In this document: one piece after another, positions 41,643-51,650 of the stretch
Position numbering within the stretch: the first letter of the stretch is position 1
How the letters are laid out: each line of letters begins with the position of its first letter
DNA from: Frigoriflavimonas asaccharolytica
GTDB taxonomy: Bacteria > Bacteroidota > Bacteroidia > Flavobacteriales > Weeksellaceae
Length of the DNA: 64,000 bases
Assembly (NCBI RefSeq): GCF_013294015.1
Contig: NZ_JABSNO010000004.1
Span: forward strand, 47,468-111,467
Direction of reading: 5' to 3'
Notes under the pieces: model-generated
Seen by the model: only the letters and a program-made list of their open reading frames with translations
The model's database searches: none
Told to the model about the DNA's origin: nothing
Position numbers and translations under genes: made by a program

Positions 41643-42431
41643 TTATTCCTTTCCAGTTCCGTAACCTTTTACGATTCCGCGTGGCGAATTTTTTATAAAT
41701 TCTAATATTTCGTCTCTTTCCGCAGTTGGAAGCATTTCTCTCTCAATATAAATTGAAGCTTGGGAAACGTTCATTTTCATTTGAAAAATAGCGCGATAGA
41801 TTTTTTGAATTTCGAATATTTTTTCACTACTAAATCCTCTTCTTCTTAATCCTACAGAATTGATACCTGCGTAAGAAATAGGCGCTCTACCTACTTTTAC
41901 GTAGGGTGGAATATCTTTTCTAATGAGTGATCCTCCAGAAATCATGGCGTGTTTTCCTATTTTTCCAAATTGTTGAATGGCAGAAAGTCCTCCCATTATC
42001 GCGTAATCACCAATTTCTACGTGACCAGCAATTCCACAACCATTTGCGATGATTACATTATTACCAATCGTACAATCATGTGCAATATGAGAAGTTGCCA
42101 TTATCAAACATTCTGACCCAACTTTTGTAAAGCCAAGTGCTTTTGTTCCACGATTCACGGTTACACATTCTCTTAAAGTGGTACCATCTCCGATGATGGT
42201 TTGCGTATCTTCTCCATCAAATTTAAGATCTTGAGGCACGGCAGAAATAACAGTCCCTGGAAAAACTCTACAATTTTTGCCGATTCTGGCTCCATCCATG
42301 ATGGTTACGTTTGGTCCAATCCAAGTTCCTGTTCCTATTTCTACATCACCAGCAATTGTGGTGAAGGGTTCGATAATCACATTTTTACCAATTTTGGCAC
42401 GTTTGTCTACTGCAGCTAATTGGTGTATCAT
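41643..42431 (-). CDS. lpxA: UDP-N-acetylglucosamine O-acyltransferase
   Basis: The 262-residue protein transfers the first acyl chain to UDP-GlcNAc in lipid A synthesis. The left-handed beta helix is built of hexapeptides, the active His is in SHIAHDCTIGNNVIIANG, and the C-terminal helical region starts near residue 190. The length is normal. It follows the lpxC-fabZ gene with a four-base overlap of start and stop, a sign of translational coupling. Confidence 0.97.
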   Translation of the reverse strand: MIHQLAAVDKRAKIGKNVIIEPFTTIAGDVEIGTGTWIGPNVTIMDGARIGKNCRVFPGTVISAVPQDLKFDGEDTQTIIGDGTTLRECVTVNRGTKALGFTKVGSECLIMATSHIAHDCTIGNNVIIANGCGIAGHVEIGDYAIMGGLSAIQQFGKIGKHAMISGGSLIRKDIPPYVKVGRAPISYAGINSVGLRRRGFSSEKIFEIQKIYRAIFQMKMNVSQASIYIEREMLPTAERDEILEFIKNSPRGIVKGYGTGKE

Positions 42432-43828
42432 TCCGCAGTTTTTCTCTTTGCAACTTGTGCCATTAATTCTGCTTCCACTACCACACTATCTCCTACAAAA
42501 CCATAACCTTGCATGTGTACAATTCCTCTACGGATCGGTTGGAGAAGATCAATTTTAAATATTAAAGTATCTCCAGGAATTACCTTTTGTTTGAATTTAA
42601 CCTTATCTATTTTTATAAAATAAGTAGAATAATTTTCTGGATCTGGAACACTTGCCAAAACCAAAATTCCTGCAGCTTGTGCCATAGATTCTATTTGTAA
42701 AACCCCAGGCATTACAGGTTCTAATGGAAAATGACCCACGAAAAATGGCTCGTTCATAGATACATTCTTCAATCCAACTACATGACTATCAGATAATTCT
42801 AAAATTTTATCTATTAATAAAAATGGTGGACGATGTGGAAGTAATCTCATTATACCATTGATGTCGAAAACGGGTTCTTTCGTTAGATCAAAATCTGGTA
42901 CATTCTTCTTTTTTTGCAGTTTCCAGTGGCGGTTCAATTTTTTTGCAAATTGTGTATTTACAAGATGGCCTGGTTTATTTGCAATTACTTTACCTTTTAA
43001 TTTTACACCAACTAAAGCTAAATCTCCAATCACATCTAAAAGTTTGTGACGAGCAGCTTCATTAGGAAAATTTAAAGTTAAATTATCCAAAATACCATTT
43101 GGACGGATAGAAAGATCGTCTTTGCCAAATGCTTTTTTAAGTTTTTCAACTGTTTCTGGCGTTAAATCTTTGTCTACATAAACGATTGCATTAGAAATAT
43201 CTCCGCCTTTTATCAACCCTGCATCTAGCAGCATTTCCAACTCATGTAAGAAACTGAATGTTCTAGCTGAAGCGATTTCTTCCTTAAAATCTGACAAACA
43301 TTTTAATGTAGCATTTTGAGTTCCCAATACTTTTGTACCGAAATCTACCATTGTTGTAACTTCGTAGGTATCTGAAGGTATAATGGTTATCTCTGAACCT
43401 GTTGCAGGATCTGAATAGCTCAAAACATCTTTTATAACCAAATATTCTATTGGTTTATCTTGTTCTTCTATACCTGCTTTTTCTATTGCTTCTACAAAAA
43501 ATTTAGAAGAACCATCTAATATTGGTGGTTCCGCATTATTCATTTCTATATAAGCGTTATCTATACCGCAACCAACTAAGGCAGCAAGTAAATGCTCGCA
43601 TGTATGAATTTTTACCCCTAGTTTTTCTAGTGTAGTTCCTCTATCTGTGGTTGTTACGTAATTAACATCTGCCTCTACTTGCGGATGCCCTTCTAGATCT
43701 GTACGCACAAAAACGAAACCGGTTCCAGTTTTTGCAGGTTTTAATGTTACGTGCACTTCTCGTCCTGTGTGCAAACCAATGCCAGAAAGTGAAACTTCCT
43801 CTTTTATTGTTTTTTGAAGATCAGACAT
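42428..43828 (-). CDS. lpxC-fabZ: Bifunctional LpxC deacetylase / FabZ dehydratase
   Basis: The 466-residue fusion joins LpxC (residues 1 to about 300) and FabZ (about 325-466). LpxC shows the zinc site in [17 protein letters not shown] and the later [12 protein letters not shown]. FabZ shows [14 protein letters not shown] and the catalytic [20 protein letters not shown]. LpxC makes the committed step of lipid A synthesis, and FabZ dehydrates 3-hydroxyacyl-ACP, the same pool that LpxA and LpxD use. The fusion is characteristic of Bacteroidetes and lets both activities be made together. It overlaps both neighbours. Confidence 0.97.
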   Translation of the reverse strand: MSDLQKTIKEEVSLSGIGLHTGREVHVTLKPAKTGTGFVFVRTDLEGHPQVEADVNYVTTTDRGTTLEKLGVKIHTCEHLLAALVGCGIDNAYIEMNNAEPPILDGSSKFFVEAIEKAGIEEQDKPIEYLVIKDVLSYSDPATGSEITIIPSDTYEVTTMVDFGTKVLGTQNATLKCLSDFKEEIASARTFSFLHELEMLLDAGLIKGGDISNAIVYVDKDLTPETVEKLKKAFGKDDLSIRPNGILDNLTLNFPNEAARHKLLDVIGDLALVGVKLKGKVIANKPGHLVNTQFAKKLNRHWKLQKKKNVPDFDLTKEPVFDINGIMRLLPHRPPFLLIDKILELSDSHVVGLKNVSMNEPFFVGHFPLEPVMPGVLQIESMAQAAGILVLASVPDPENYSTYFIKIDKVKFKQKVIPGDTLIFKIDLLQPIRRGIVHMQGYGFVGDSVVVEAELMAQVAKRKTAE

Positions 43829-44852
43829 CTGTATTGTTTTTATTATTTTTTTCTATTGCGCTCAATCTTTTCACAATTTGTGTAAGATTTCTAAAATGCA
43901 CATAATTTCTTCTAAAGTCTCCTGCACTTATTGCGGGAGATCCATATAGTATTTCTTTATCTGCCACATCACGGATGATGCCACTTTGTGCTTGTACCAT
44001 TACTTTATTGCCAATATTAATGTGGCCCACAATTCCAACTTGTCCGCCAATCATATTCCAGTCTCCCAATGTAGTAGAACCTGCAATACCAGCTTGCGCA
44101 GCTATCACATTGTTTTGTCCCAATTTTACGTTGTGTGCAATCTGTATTAAATTGTCTATTTTAGTACCTTTTCCAATTATTGTAGAACCTAAAGTTCCCC
44201 TATCAATGGTACAATTAGAACCAATTTCTACATCATCTTCTATGATAACATTTCCCAATTGTGGAATTTTTTGGTATCCATCTTTTGTAGGTTGAAATCC
44301 AAAACCATCACTACCAATCACAGAATTTGCATGTATGATGCAATTATCGCCTATTATGCAGTAATCGTAAATTTTAACCCCACTATTGATGATGCAATTT
44401 TTACCAATTTTTACATTTTTGCCAATGTAAGCTTGTGGATAGATTTGAGAATCGTCCCCAATTTTACAATTTTCAGAAATATAAGAAAATGCTCCTAAAT
44501 AGATATTTTCTCCAAGATCTGAGGTTTCATGGCTGAAAGATGGTTGTTCTATTCCCGTTTTTTTGCTTTGCAATTTTTCATACAAATTCATCAAAACTTG
44601 GAAAGAGAGATATGCATCTTCAACAACAATAATTGTAGATTTATAAGATTCTTCAGTAATTAATTTTTTGGATACGATTAATACAGAACAATCTGAACTT
44701 TGCAGATATTCTGAAAACCTATCTTGGGCAATAAAGGAAAGAAATCCTTTTTGTCCACTTTCTATTGGCGAAACTCCAGTGATGGTGGCGTCTGGATTTC
44801 CAAGTATTTCGCCGTCGATAAACCCTGAAATTTGGGAAGCAGTAAATTCCAT
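43821..44852 (-). CDS. lpxD: UDP-3-O-(3-hydroxyacyl)glucosamine N-acyltransferase LpxD
   Basis: The ATG at 44852 gives a 343-residue protein starting [20 protein letters not shown]; the longer frame needs a TTG and adds a non-family extension. An N-terminal uridine-binding domain, hexapeptide beta helix and C-terminal helix are present. The catalytic His is in [20 protein letters not shown] and GSDGFGFQP is the usual block. It is the third acylation step in lipid A synthesis. It is followed by lpxC-fabZ with an 8-bp overlap. Confidence 0.96.
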   Translation of the reverse strand: MEFTASQISGFIDGEILGNPDATITGVSPIESGQKGFLSFIAQDRFSEYLQSSDCSVLIVSKKLITEESYKSTIIVVEDAYLSFQVLMNLYEKLQSKKTGIEQPSFSHETSDLGENIYLGAFSYISENCKIGDDSQIYPQAYIGKNVKIGKNCIINSGVKIYDYCIIGDNCIIHANSVIGSDGFGFQPTKDGYQKIPQLGNVIIEDDVEIGSNCTIDRGTLGSTIIGKGTKIDNLIQIAHNVKLGQNNVIAAQAGIAGSTTLGDWNMIGGQVGIVGHINIGNKVMVQAQSGIIRDVADKEILYGSPAISAGDFRRNYVHFRNLTQIVKRLSAIEKNNKNNTDV

Positions 44853-44909
44853 ATAATGCAAAGATAAAAAAATCCACAAAATGTGGCGTTTTATTACGAT
44901 AAATATAAT

Positions 44910-46121
44910 CTAAATTTCTCTAGAAAATGATAAAATGTATTTTTTATTGCTGGTAGAAATCCCAGAAGATACTATTTGATTGGTAGATAAATGTAAAAAA
45001 ACAATGCTTCCATCCTTATGCAAAAGCTTTATAGGTTGAATATCCTTGCTATAAGGCAACAATTCTCTAGAAATTTCATTCACTAAAATTTCGCCATTAT
45101 CTATTTTAAAATATTTGTTTGTAGATTCTATTTTTTCTTGAATAAAATCTGCATTAAATGGCTCTGATGAAATAATGGTCTTCGGAAATTTACGTTGAAT
45201 AATGCATTTACAATAATATGATAGCGCCAAATCTTCGCTCTTTTGCCATAATTTTATTGCTTGCAAAATATCATTATCATCCATTTCTGTAAATCTGGCA
45301 ATATCTTCTGCACTTGCTTTTGTAGAATTATTCGGGTATAGAAAATATTTTAAATTTTCTGAACACGGCAAATTTTCTCCACCTAAAACCAATTCTTTGG
45401 CTCTTTCTAAAATTTTTATTAATAGAAATTCTGCAATGGCTGCCGTTTTGTGATAATATACTTGCCAATACATGAACATCCTTGCGGTGAGGTAATTTTC
45501 TATGGAATAAATGCCTTTTGCATCTATCACCAATTCATCTTCTGCAACATTCATCATGGATATAATTCTTTGCGTATTCACATTACCTTCCGAAACTCCT
45601 GTGTAGAAGCTATCGCGTTTTAGATAATCCAAACGATCTACATCCAATTGACTAGAAATTAATTGATTAAAGAATTTCCGATGGTAATTTCCCTGAAACA
45701 TTTCTATTGCAACAGTCAATTCTCCTTGAAATTCTTCATTCAATTGATTCATTAATAATAAGGATAGCTTTTCGTGGTGCCAATCTTCCATCAGCATATT
45801 TTCCAAAGCGTGGGAAAATGGACCATGCCCAATATCGTGAAGCAAAATTGCCAAAAGAGCAGATTTTTCTTCTACTTTAGAAATTTCTACTCCTTTCAAT
45901 TTTAAAGTTTCTAGCGCTGTGAACATCAAATGCATCGCGCCCAAAGCATGATGAAAGCGCGTATGTGTTGCCCCAGGAAATATTAAATTCAATAAGCCTG
46001 TTTGTGAAATTCTCCTCAATCTCTGAAAATAAGGATGCTCTATCACATCAAACAAAATTTCGTAGGGAATTTTTATAAAACCGTGAACAGGATCATTGAT
46101 GATTTTTAGTTTGTTTTGCAT
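44910..46121 (-). CDS. HD-domain phosphohydrolase
   Basis: The 403-residue cytoplasmic protein has the HD metal site: HTRFHHALGAMHLM and LLHDIGHGPFSHALE, with SSQLDVDRLDYLKRD as the later Asp. This is the dGTPase-like HD group that is regularly the gene before lpxD in Bacteroidetes. Its substrate is not known; nucleotide triphosphohydrolase activity is likely by family. It heads the lipid A operon here, and a TAAATTTG box lies 19 bp before its start. Confidence 0.9.
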   Translation of the reverse strand: MQNKLKIINDPVHGFIKIPYEILFDVIEHPYFQRLRRISQTGLLNLIFPGATHTRFHHALGAMHLMFTALETLKLKGVEISKVEEKSALLAILLHDIGHGPFSHALENMLMEDWHHEKLSLLLMNQLNEEFQGELTVAIEMFQGNYHRKFFNQLISSQLDVDRLDYLKRDSFYTGVSEGNVNTQRIISMMNVAEDELVIDAKGIYSIENYLTARMFMYWQVYYHKTAAIAEFLLIKILERAKELVLGGENLPCSENLKYFLYPNNSTKASAEDIARFTEMDDNDILQAIKLWQKSEDLALSYYCKCIIQRKFPKTIISSEPFNADFIQEKIESTNKYFKIDNGEILVNEISRELLPYSKDIQPIKLLHKDGSIVFLHLSTNQIVSSGISTSNKKYILSFSREI

Positions 46122-46139
46122 CTATTATATATTGATTGG

Positions 46140-46147
46140 CAAATTTA
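46140..46147 (-). promoter_or_regulatory. Candidate -7 box for the HD/lpx operon
   Basis: TAAATTTG on the minus strand matches TAnnTTTG, 19 bp before the HD gene start. The 228-bp gap to porX is otherwise AT-rich and holds divergent promoters. Confidence 0.45.
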
Positions 46148-46308
46148 ATTAAATAATAATTCAGAGATCATTTCAAATTTTCGATATTGTTATATAATTT
46201 AATTTTTATTTTATGATGTTTGAGTATTTATCATTTAAATAAAAGGTTTTAACTAACATTTAACTTTAAAATAGGACTTATTGGGAATTTAAAACCAAGA
46301 AATGGTTG

Positions 46309-46316
46309 TATTTTTG
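46309..46316 (+). promoter_or_regulatory. Candidate -7 box for porX
   Basis: TATTTTTG matches TAnnTTTG 34 bp before the porX start. A TTG at 46281-46283 is a possible -33 element, with spacing a little longer than the usual range. Confidence 0.5.
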
Positions 46317-46349
46317 ATAACATATTTAAATAATAATTAATATAAAACT

Positions 46350-47897
46350 ATGGCTAGAAAAATTTTATGGATAGATGATGAAGTAGATTTGCTGAAGCCG
46401 CATATCGTTTTTCTAGAGAACAAAGGATATTCTGTAAAACCAATTAACAATGTAAATGAAGCATTGGAAATTTTGGATTATGAAAAGTTTGAATTGGTGC
46501 TTTTAGATGAAAATATGCCCGGAATTTCCGGATTGGAGGCCATTCCAATGATTAAAGATAAAGATAGTTCTTTAAAAATAGTGATGGTAACCAAAAGTGA
46601 GGAAGAAAGCATCATGGAGGAAGCCATTGGTTCCCAGATTAGCGATTATATACTAAAACCTGTAAATCCAAATCAAATTTTACTTTCTTTAAAAAAGAAC
46701 CTGCAAGAAGATGATCTTGTGGAAGCAAAAACAATACAAGGCTATCAATCGGATTTTAGAAACCTTTCTTTAGAGCTTTCTTACCTTCGAACTTATGAAG
46801 ATTGGGCAGAATATTATAAGAAAATACTGAATTGGGAAATAAAATTTGACAAAGTTTTTGACAATGAATTTTCGGATCTTTTGCAATCTCAAAAAGAAGA
46901 AGCAAATATTCAATTTGCAAAATTTATAGAAAAAAATTACGAAGATTGGTTGAATGGAAACGCTGAGAAACCAATGATGAGCCACACACTCTTCAAAGAT
47001 GTGGTGAAAAAAGAGGTGGAAAATGAAAAAGTTTTGCTTCTGATGGTAGATAATTTGCGCTATGACCAATGGAAAGTGATAGAACCACTGTTTACCAAAT
47101 ATTACAATAAAGTTTCTGAAGACTATTACTACAGTATACTTCCAACTGCAACGCAATATGCAAGAAATTCATTTTTTGCTGGACTTTTGCCTTCAGAAAT
47201 TGAGAAAAGATTTCCCGACAAGTGGCATAATGATAATGAAGAAGGCAACAAAAATGAGCACGAAGGTTTCTTTTTAGCAGATCAAATGCAGCGTCTAGGT
47301 TTGTCTGATAAGACTATCAAATATTTGAAAATTCTAAATTCTGATTATGAAAAGAAGATTCTGGATGAATTTAATCAATATAAAAACATCGATCTTTTGG
47401 TGATTGTTTACAATTTTATAGATATTCTTTCCCATGCGAAAACGGATAATAACATCGTTAATCAATTGATCAGAGACGATAAAACCTTTAGATCTTTAAC
47501 TTCTAATTGGTTTGAGAATTCTTCTTTAATAAAGATTATAAAATTGGCGGCAGAAAATGGATTTAAATTAGTTTTAACCACAGATCACGGAACTATTTAT
47601 GTAAAAAAACCGAGCAAAGTGATTGGAGATAGAGAAACATCTACCAACATTCGCTACAAGACGGGAAAAAGTTTGACGTATGAAGATAAAGATGTTTGGG
47701 CGATTGATAAACCTGAAAAAATCTATTTACCAAAATCCAATTTGAGTAGCAAGTATATTTTCGCAAAGAATAATACCTTCCTTGCATATCCAAAAAATTA
47801 CAATCATTATGTTAATTATTATAAAGAAACCTACCAACATGGAGGAATTTCTTTAGAAGAATGCATCATCCCAATTTGTGTTTTAGAACCCAAATAA
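46350..47897 (+). CDS. porX: PorX, T9SS response regulator with PglZ domain
   Basis: The 515-residue protein has an N-terminal receiver domain (residues 3-120; IDDE and the phospho-acceptor Asp53 in LVLLDENMPG; Lys in YILKPVNP). A helical linker and a C-terminal PglZ domain of the alkaline-phosphatase superfamily follow (LLLMVDNLRYDQWKVIEPL, SILPTATQYARNS, LVLTTDHGTIYVKKPSK). In Porphyromonas and Flavobacterium PorX works with the sensor PorY and with SigP, and it acts on T9SS gene expression and on linear oligonucleotides. PorY is not next to it. Two terminators follow. Confidence 0.95.
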   Translation: MARKILWIDDEVDLLKPHIVFLENKGYSVKPINNVNEALEILDYEKFELVLLDENMPGISGLEAIPMIKDKDSSLKIVMVTKSEEESIMEEAIGSQISDYILKPVNPNQILLSLKKNLQEDDLVEAKTIQGYQSDFRNLSLELSYLRTYEDWAEYYKKILNWEIKFDKVFDNEFSDLLQSQKEEANIQFAKFIEKNYEDWLNGNAEKPMMSHTLFKDVVKKEVENEKVLLLMVDNLRYDQWKVIEPLFTKYYNKVSEDYYYSILPTATQYARNSFFAGLLPSEIEKRFPDKWHNDNEEGNKNEHEGFFLADQMQRLGLSDKTIKYLKILNSDYEKKILDEFNQYKNIDLLVIVYNFIDILSHAKTDNNIVNQLIRDDKTFRSLTSNWFENSSLIKIIKLAAENGFKLVLTTDHGTIYVKKPSKVIGDRETSTNIRYKTGKSLTYEDKDVWAIDKPEKIYLPKSNLSSKYIFAKNNTFLAYPKNYNHYVNYYKETYQHGGISLEECIIPICVLEPK

Positions 47898-47933
47898 TTT
47901 TTTTTATAGTTTATTTATTTTTTGGGTTCATTG

Positions 47934-47964
47934 CGGAAGTAATTTTTATTACTTCCGTTTTTTT
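47934..47964 (+). terminator. Intrinsic terminator of porX
   Basis: CGGAAGTAAT (47934-47943) and ATTACTTCCG (47948-47957) are exact reverse complements around a TTTT loop, followed by seven T. Confidence 0.9.
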
Positions 47965-47965
47965 A

Positions 47966-48000
47966 TATAAAAAACCCTCCAAAAATGTTTTTGAAGGGTT
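47966..48000 (-). terminator. Intrinsic terminator of the thioredoxin-like pseudogene
   Basis: AACCCTCCAAAAA (47973-47985) and TTTTTGAAGGGTT (47988-48000) pair with one G-U on the minus strand, where a T-run and TATATA follow. It lies 19 bp past the ancestral stop of the minus-strand pseudogene, which supports that gene's true end at 48020. Confidence 0.8.
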
Positions 48001-48019
48001 ATAAATTATAAAAATTGCT

Positions 48020-48622
48020 TTATTTTATAAGTAACGACTCTTTCTTTTGTAAAAGAGGTACGATCAATCTTGTGATCATCGGTTTATCGTCTTTCAAATC
48101 GGGATCATCTTTGCTATCATTCCAGTTGGTTACTAATTGCACTTCGCCTTTTTGGTTAAGGACAATGTATTTAGACATGTCATCAATATTTTGGAATTTT
48201 GAAGGAGTAATATTTTTTAGAAAATCTTTATATTTTTTAGATTTTCCTCCCTTATCTAAATCCTAAATAACTAAAATTTTTGCATCTGGAAAGGTTTCCA
48301 AAACCATGTCTCTCGCTTCTTCTGTAAATCGATGATTTTCTTTATCAACCAACAACACATAATGATCAACATTATAATATTTCTTAATTAAAAAAAAATT
48401 TGGTATATGATAGATACAAGGTACACACCAACTAGCAAATGTAAATAAAATTGTATTAGGCTGTTCAGAATTTTTGGCAAGACATTTAACATCTTCAGAT
48501 GTTACAGAATATATTCCATCGTAGAAAGATTTATTTATTTTGCACTTTTCTATAGGAGTTTGTGAATGCATTTTTGCAAAGCAAAATATACATACTAGAA
48601 TAAAAAATGGAAATTTTTTTAT
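48020..48622 (-). pseudogene. Thioredoxin-like (TlpA-type) exported protein, broken
   Basis: A minus-strand frame from about 48622 to 48020 codes for a signal peptide (IKKFPFFILVCIFCFA), a thioredoxin-like domain with FASWCVPCIYHIP, and a C-terminal part. Two lesions interrupt it. There is no ATG at the head: the codon where the signal peptide should begin is ATA (48620-48622), and the first ATG (48571) lies after the signal. A TAG at 48263-48265 splits it after ...DAKILVI; the same frame continues as DLDKGGKSKKYKDFLKNITP and so on to the TAA at 48020. Redox maturation of exported thiols would be its former role. The short frame 48263-48571 is what is left open. Confidence 0.8.
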
Positions 48623-48699
48623 ATTATTTTTACTTGAAGAACAGCTACTTTAAATTTAAAATAACTATTTTTAATCTTGTAAATATAATAAAATAAACA

Positions 48700-49464
48700 A
48701 TGAAAATCATCACCTACAACGTCAACGGAATTCGTGCCGCATTTACCAAAGATTTTCTCGGTTGGCTGCAAGTGGCAAATCCAGATGTGATCTGCATACA
48801 GGAAAGCAAAGCTGGGACAGATCAAATAGATATAGAAAGTTTAGAAAAATTGGGCTATTTCAGCACATGGCATTCTGCACAGAAAAAGGGATACAGCGGA
48901 GTTGGTATTGCTTCTAAAATTGCCCCAAAACACATAGAAATTGGTTGTGGCATAGAAAGATATGATTTTGAAGGCAGAATAATGCGTGCAGATTTTGAAA
49001 ATTTTTCTGTGCTATCTGTCTATGTTCCGTCTGCTTCTAATATAGATAGGCTAGAATTTAAAATGGAATTTTGCGAAGATTTTTTGCTCTACATTCAAAA
49101 TTTAAAAGAGAAAATACCCAATTTAATTATCTGCGGAGATTTTAATATTTGCCACGAAGAAATTGACATTCACAATCCGAAAATGAAAAACGTTTCTGGT
49201 TTTTTACCGATGGAAAGAGATTGGATGACGAGATTTTTAGGAGAATGCAAGCTGACAGACACATTTCGATATTTGCACCCAGAAAAACAGCAATTTTCTT
49301 GGTGGAGTTACAGAGCAGGAAGCCGAGCGAAAAATTTAGGTTGGAGATTAGATTATCATTTTGTGACAGAAGCTATCAAAAATAAAATGACGAGAACTGT
49401 AATTCTAAATGAAGCTGTGCATTCCGATCATTGTCCTGTGATGATGGAATTTGAGAATGATTGA
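48700..49464 (+). CDS. xth: Exodeoxyribonuclease III
   Basis: The 254-residue cytoplasmic enzyme is of the EEP family. MKIITYNVNGIRAAF holds the metal-binding Asn, VICIQESKAG the Glu, ICGDFNICHEEIDIHNP the Asp/Asn pair, and HSDHCPVMMEF the catalytic Asp-His. It acts as AP endonuclease and 3'-5' exonuclease in base excision repair. The length fits. It is transcribed alone between an AT-rich gap and a bidirectional terminator. Confidence 0.96.
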   Translation: MKIITYNVNGIRAAFTKDFLGWLQVANPDVICIQESKAGTDQIDIESLEKLGYFSTWHSAQKKGYSGVGIASKIAPKHIEIGCGIERYDFEGRIMRADFENFSVLSVYVPSASNIDRLEFKMEFCEDFLLYIQNLKEKIPNLIICGDFNICHEEIDIHNPKMKNVSGFLPMERDWMTRFLGECKLTDTFRYLHPEKQQFSWWSYRAGSRAKNLGWRLDYHFVTEAIKNKMTRTVILNEAVHSDHCPVMMEFEND

Positions 49465-49646
49465 TAAGTGAATATTTATCTTTGAAAAATGATGTTTCAA
49501 CTTTTTTACAGTAATTGAGCTGTTTCTTTGCTCTATTTTCTAGTATCAGAGTTTTACTACAATTAATAAATTTCTATAGCAATAGATGCTAATTTTATTT
49601 AAAGTTGAGATAAGATTCTTTACCAAAATCCTATTTGCACCATAAA

Positions 49647-49679
49647 AAAACCGTCCTGATTTTACATCAGGACGGTTTT
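49647..49679. terminator. Bidirectional terminator between xth and rlpA
   Basis: AAAACCGTCCTGAT (49647-49660) and ATCAGGACGGTTTT (49666-49679) are exact reverse complements around a five-base loop, with A and T runs on the outer sides. It serves two convergent genes. The rest of 49465-49702 holds no gene. Confidence 0.9.
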
Positions 49680-49702
49680 AATTTTAATTTTAAATTTTGT
49701 GC

Positions 49703-50071
49703 TTAGTTCAAAATTTGATATTCAATAGGCATTGTTCCTCTGTCTAAATTTCCTATTTCATCAAAGGCTGCTTTTGTAAGGTCTAACGCTCTTGAAGAAT
49801 GAAAAGGTCCTCTATCATTAATTTCTACTATTACGCTTTTATCGTTTCTTAAATTAGTAACGCGAACTCTTGTTCCAAAAGGTAAAGATCTATGTGCGGC
49901 AGTTAAATCTGAATTATTAAAAATTTCGCCGCTTGCTGTTTTTCTTCCATTAAATTTGTCATGGTAATAAGATGCTATCGTTGTTAAAGTTTCGTTTTCA
50001 CTATTTGCAAATGAAGAAATACCTAAAGTGGAAATCAACATTATTAAAATTAGCGTACATTTTTTTATCAT
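49703..50071 (-). CDS. RlpA-like double-psi beta-barrel protein
   Basis: The ATG at 50071 gives a 122-residue exported protein with a signal peptide (MIKKCTLILIMLISTLGISS); the longer frame uses a TTG. The mature domain is one double-psi beta barrel: ASYYHDKFNGRKTASGE, then TAAHRSLPFGTRVRVTNL, and VIVEINDRGPFHSSRALDLT. RlpA proteins of some bacteria are lytic transglycosylases for denuded glycan; the short Bacteroidetes forms without SPOR domain are not well studied. No septal partner gene is near. The gap to rimO (228 bp) is AT-rich with no gene. Confidence 0.88.
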   Translation of the reverse strand: MIKKCTLILIMLISTLGISSFANSENETLTTIASYYHDKFNGRKTASGEIFNNSDLTAAHRSLPFGTRVRVTNLRNDKSVIVEINDRGPFHSSRALDLTKAAFDEIGNLDRGTMPIEYQILN

Positions 50072-50299
50072 ATCTATAATTTTTTGACGGGGCAAATGTA
50101 TTACGATATTGAATTATACACTATTGAATTAGTTAAATACTGTTAAATTACTGTTAACAAAATATTAATTCTTTTCGAATGCGCCTATTCAAAGGCTTTT
50201 CAAGATAGTGTTAAAGTGTGTTAAAAAAAGTTTACTAACGTTAATTTTATTAACTTTAAAATTGTTAATTAATCAGAAAACGCCTTTCTACAAAGGTTT

Positions 50300-51607
50300 T
50301 TAAGCATTTACAAGTTCTCCAAATAAATCAAACTCTTCTGCGGAAGTAATCAAAACATCTGCAAATTCACCAATAGAGATATAGGTATTTTCTGCGGGAA
50401 CCAAAACGGTATTGTCAACATCTGGAGAATCAAACTCTGTTCTACCAACAAAATAATTGCCTTCTTTTCTATCAAATATACATTTGAAAGTCTTTCCTAT
50501 CTTTTCTTGGTTTTTTTCCCAAGATATTTGAGATTGCAATTCCATTATTTCTTCTACTCTCGCTTCTTTCACTTCTTGCGGCACATCATCTTCTAAAACA
50601 TAGGCAGTAGTATTCTCTTCATGAGAATAAGTGAAACAACCCAATCTATCAAATCTTTGCGTACGAACCCATTCTTTCATTTCTTGAAATTTCTCTTCAG
50701 TTTCTCCTGGAAATCCGCAAATAAGCGTAGTTCTAATCGCCATATCTGGCACTTTTATGCGAAATTTATCTAAAAGTGCATTCGTTTTCTCGAAAGTTGT
50801 ACCACGTTTCATGGCTTTCAATAGTTCTGTATTGATGTGTTGAAGTGGAATATCTATATAGTTACAGATTTTTGGTTCGGTGCGAATAATATCCAAAACA
50901 TCTTCTGGAAAACCACTTGGGAAAGCATAATGCAAACGAATCCATTCTATGCCCTCAATTTTCACTAAAGCTAAAAGCAATTCTCCAAGTGCTCTCTTTT
51001 TGTATAAATCTAAACCGTAGTAAGTAAGATCTTGTGCAATTAATATCAACTCTTTTGTACCTTTTGCGGCCAATTTTTGAGCTTCTATTATTAAATTTTC
51101 TATAGGTGTAGAAATATTTTTACCACGCATCAAAGGTATTGCACAAAAGGAACAAGGTCTATCACAACCTTCTGCAATTTTTAAATAAGCATAATGTTTT
51201 GGTGTGGTGATCATTCTTTCACCTACCAACTCGTGCTTATAATCTGCACCAAGATGTTTTAATAATAAAGGAAGATCTCTTGTCCCAAAATATTGATCTA
51301 CATCTGGAATTTCTCGCAACAAATCTGGTTTGTATCTCTCAGAAAGACAACCAGTAACGAAAACTTTCTCTACTTCACCTCTATTTTTTGCTTCTACAAA
51401 TTCTAGAATCGTATTGATGGATTCTTCTTTAGCATTATCTATAAATCCGCAGGTATTGATCACGACGATATCTCCTTTATCTTCGTGTACTACTTCCTTT
51501 CCGTTGGCTTGCAATTGCCCCATTAATACTTCAGAATCGTATACATTTTTGGAGCAACCTAATGTAACGATGTTTATTTTTTTATTTCCAGTGGATTTTG
51601 TACGCAT
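50300..51607 (-). CDS. rimO: Ribosomal protein S12 methylthiotransferase RimO
   Basis: The 435-residue radical-SAM enzyme adds a methylthio group to the Asp of ribosomal protein S12. The N-terminal UPF0004 domain carries GCSKNVYDSE, VINTCGFID and VFVTGCLSE, the auxiliary cluster cysteines. The radical SAM domain carries CDRPCSFCAIP, and a C-terminal TRAM-like domain follows. GCSKN rather than GCQMN separates RimO from MiaB. It has no close operon partner. Confidence 0.96.
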   Translation of the reverse strand: MRTKSTGNKKINIVTLGCSKNVYDSEVLMGQLQANGKEVVHEDKGDIVVINTCGFIDNAKEESINTILEFVEAKNRGEVEKVFVTGCLSERYKPDLLREIPDVDQYFGTRDLPLLLKHLGADYKHELVGERMITTPKHYAYLKIAEGCDRPCSFCAIPLMRGKNISTPIENLIIEAQKLAAKGTKELILIAQDLTYYGLDLYKKRALGELLLALVKIEGIEWIRLHYAFPSGFPEDVLDIIRTEPKICNYIDIPLQHINTELLKAMKRGTTFEKTNALLDKFRIKVPDMAIRTTLICGFPGETEEKFQEMKEWVRTQRFDRLGCFTYSHEENTTAYVLEDDVPQEVKEARVEEIMELQSQISWEKNQEKIGKTFKCIFDRKEGNYFVGRTEFDSPDVDNTVLVPAENTYISIGEFADVLITSAEEFDLFGELVNA

Positions 51608-51650
51608 ATCTTTTTTTCAGACTGCAAATTTAGTGAGAATATATTGGAAA

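Noticed and set aside
48015-48266. Plus-strand open frame of 83 codons
   Set aside because: It is the antisense shadow of the C-terminal part of the thioredoxin-like pseudogene, which reads well on the minus strand.
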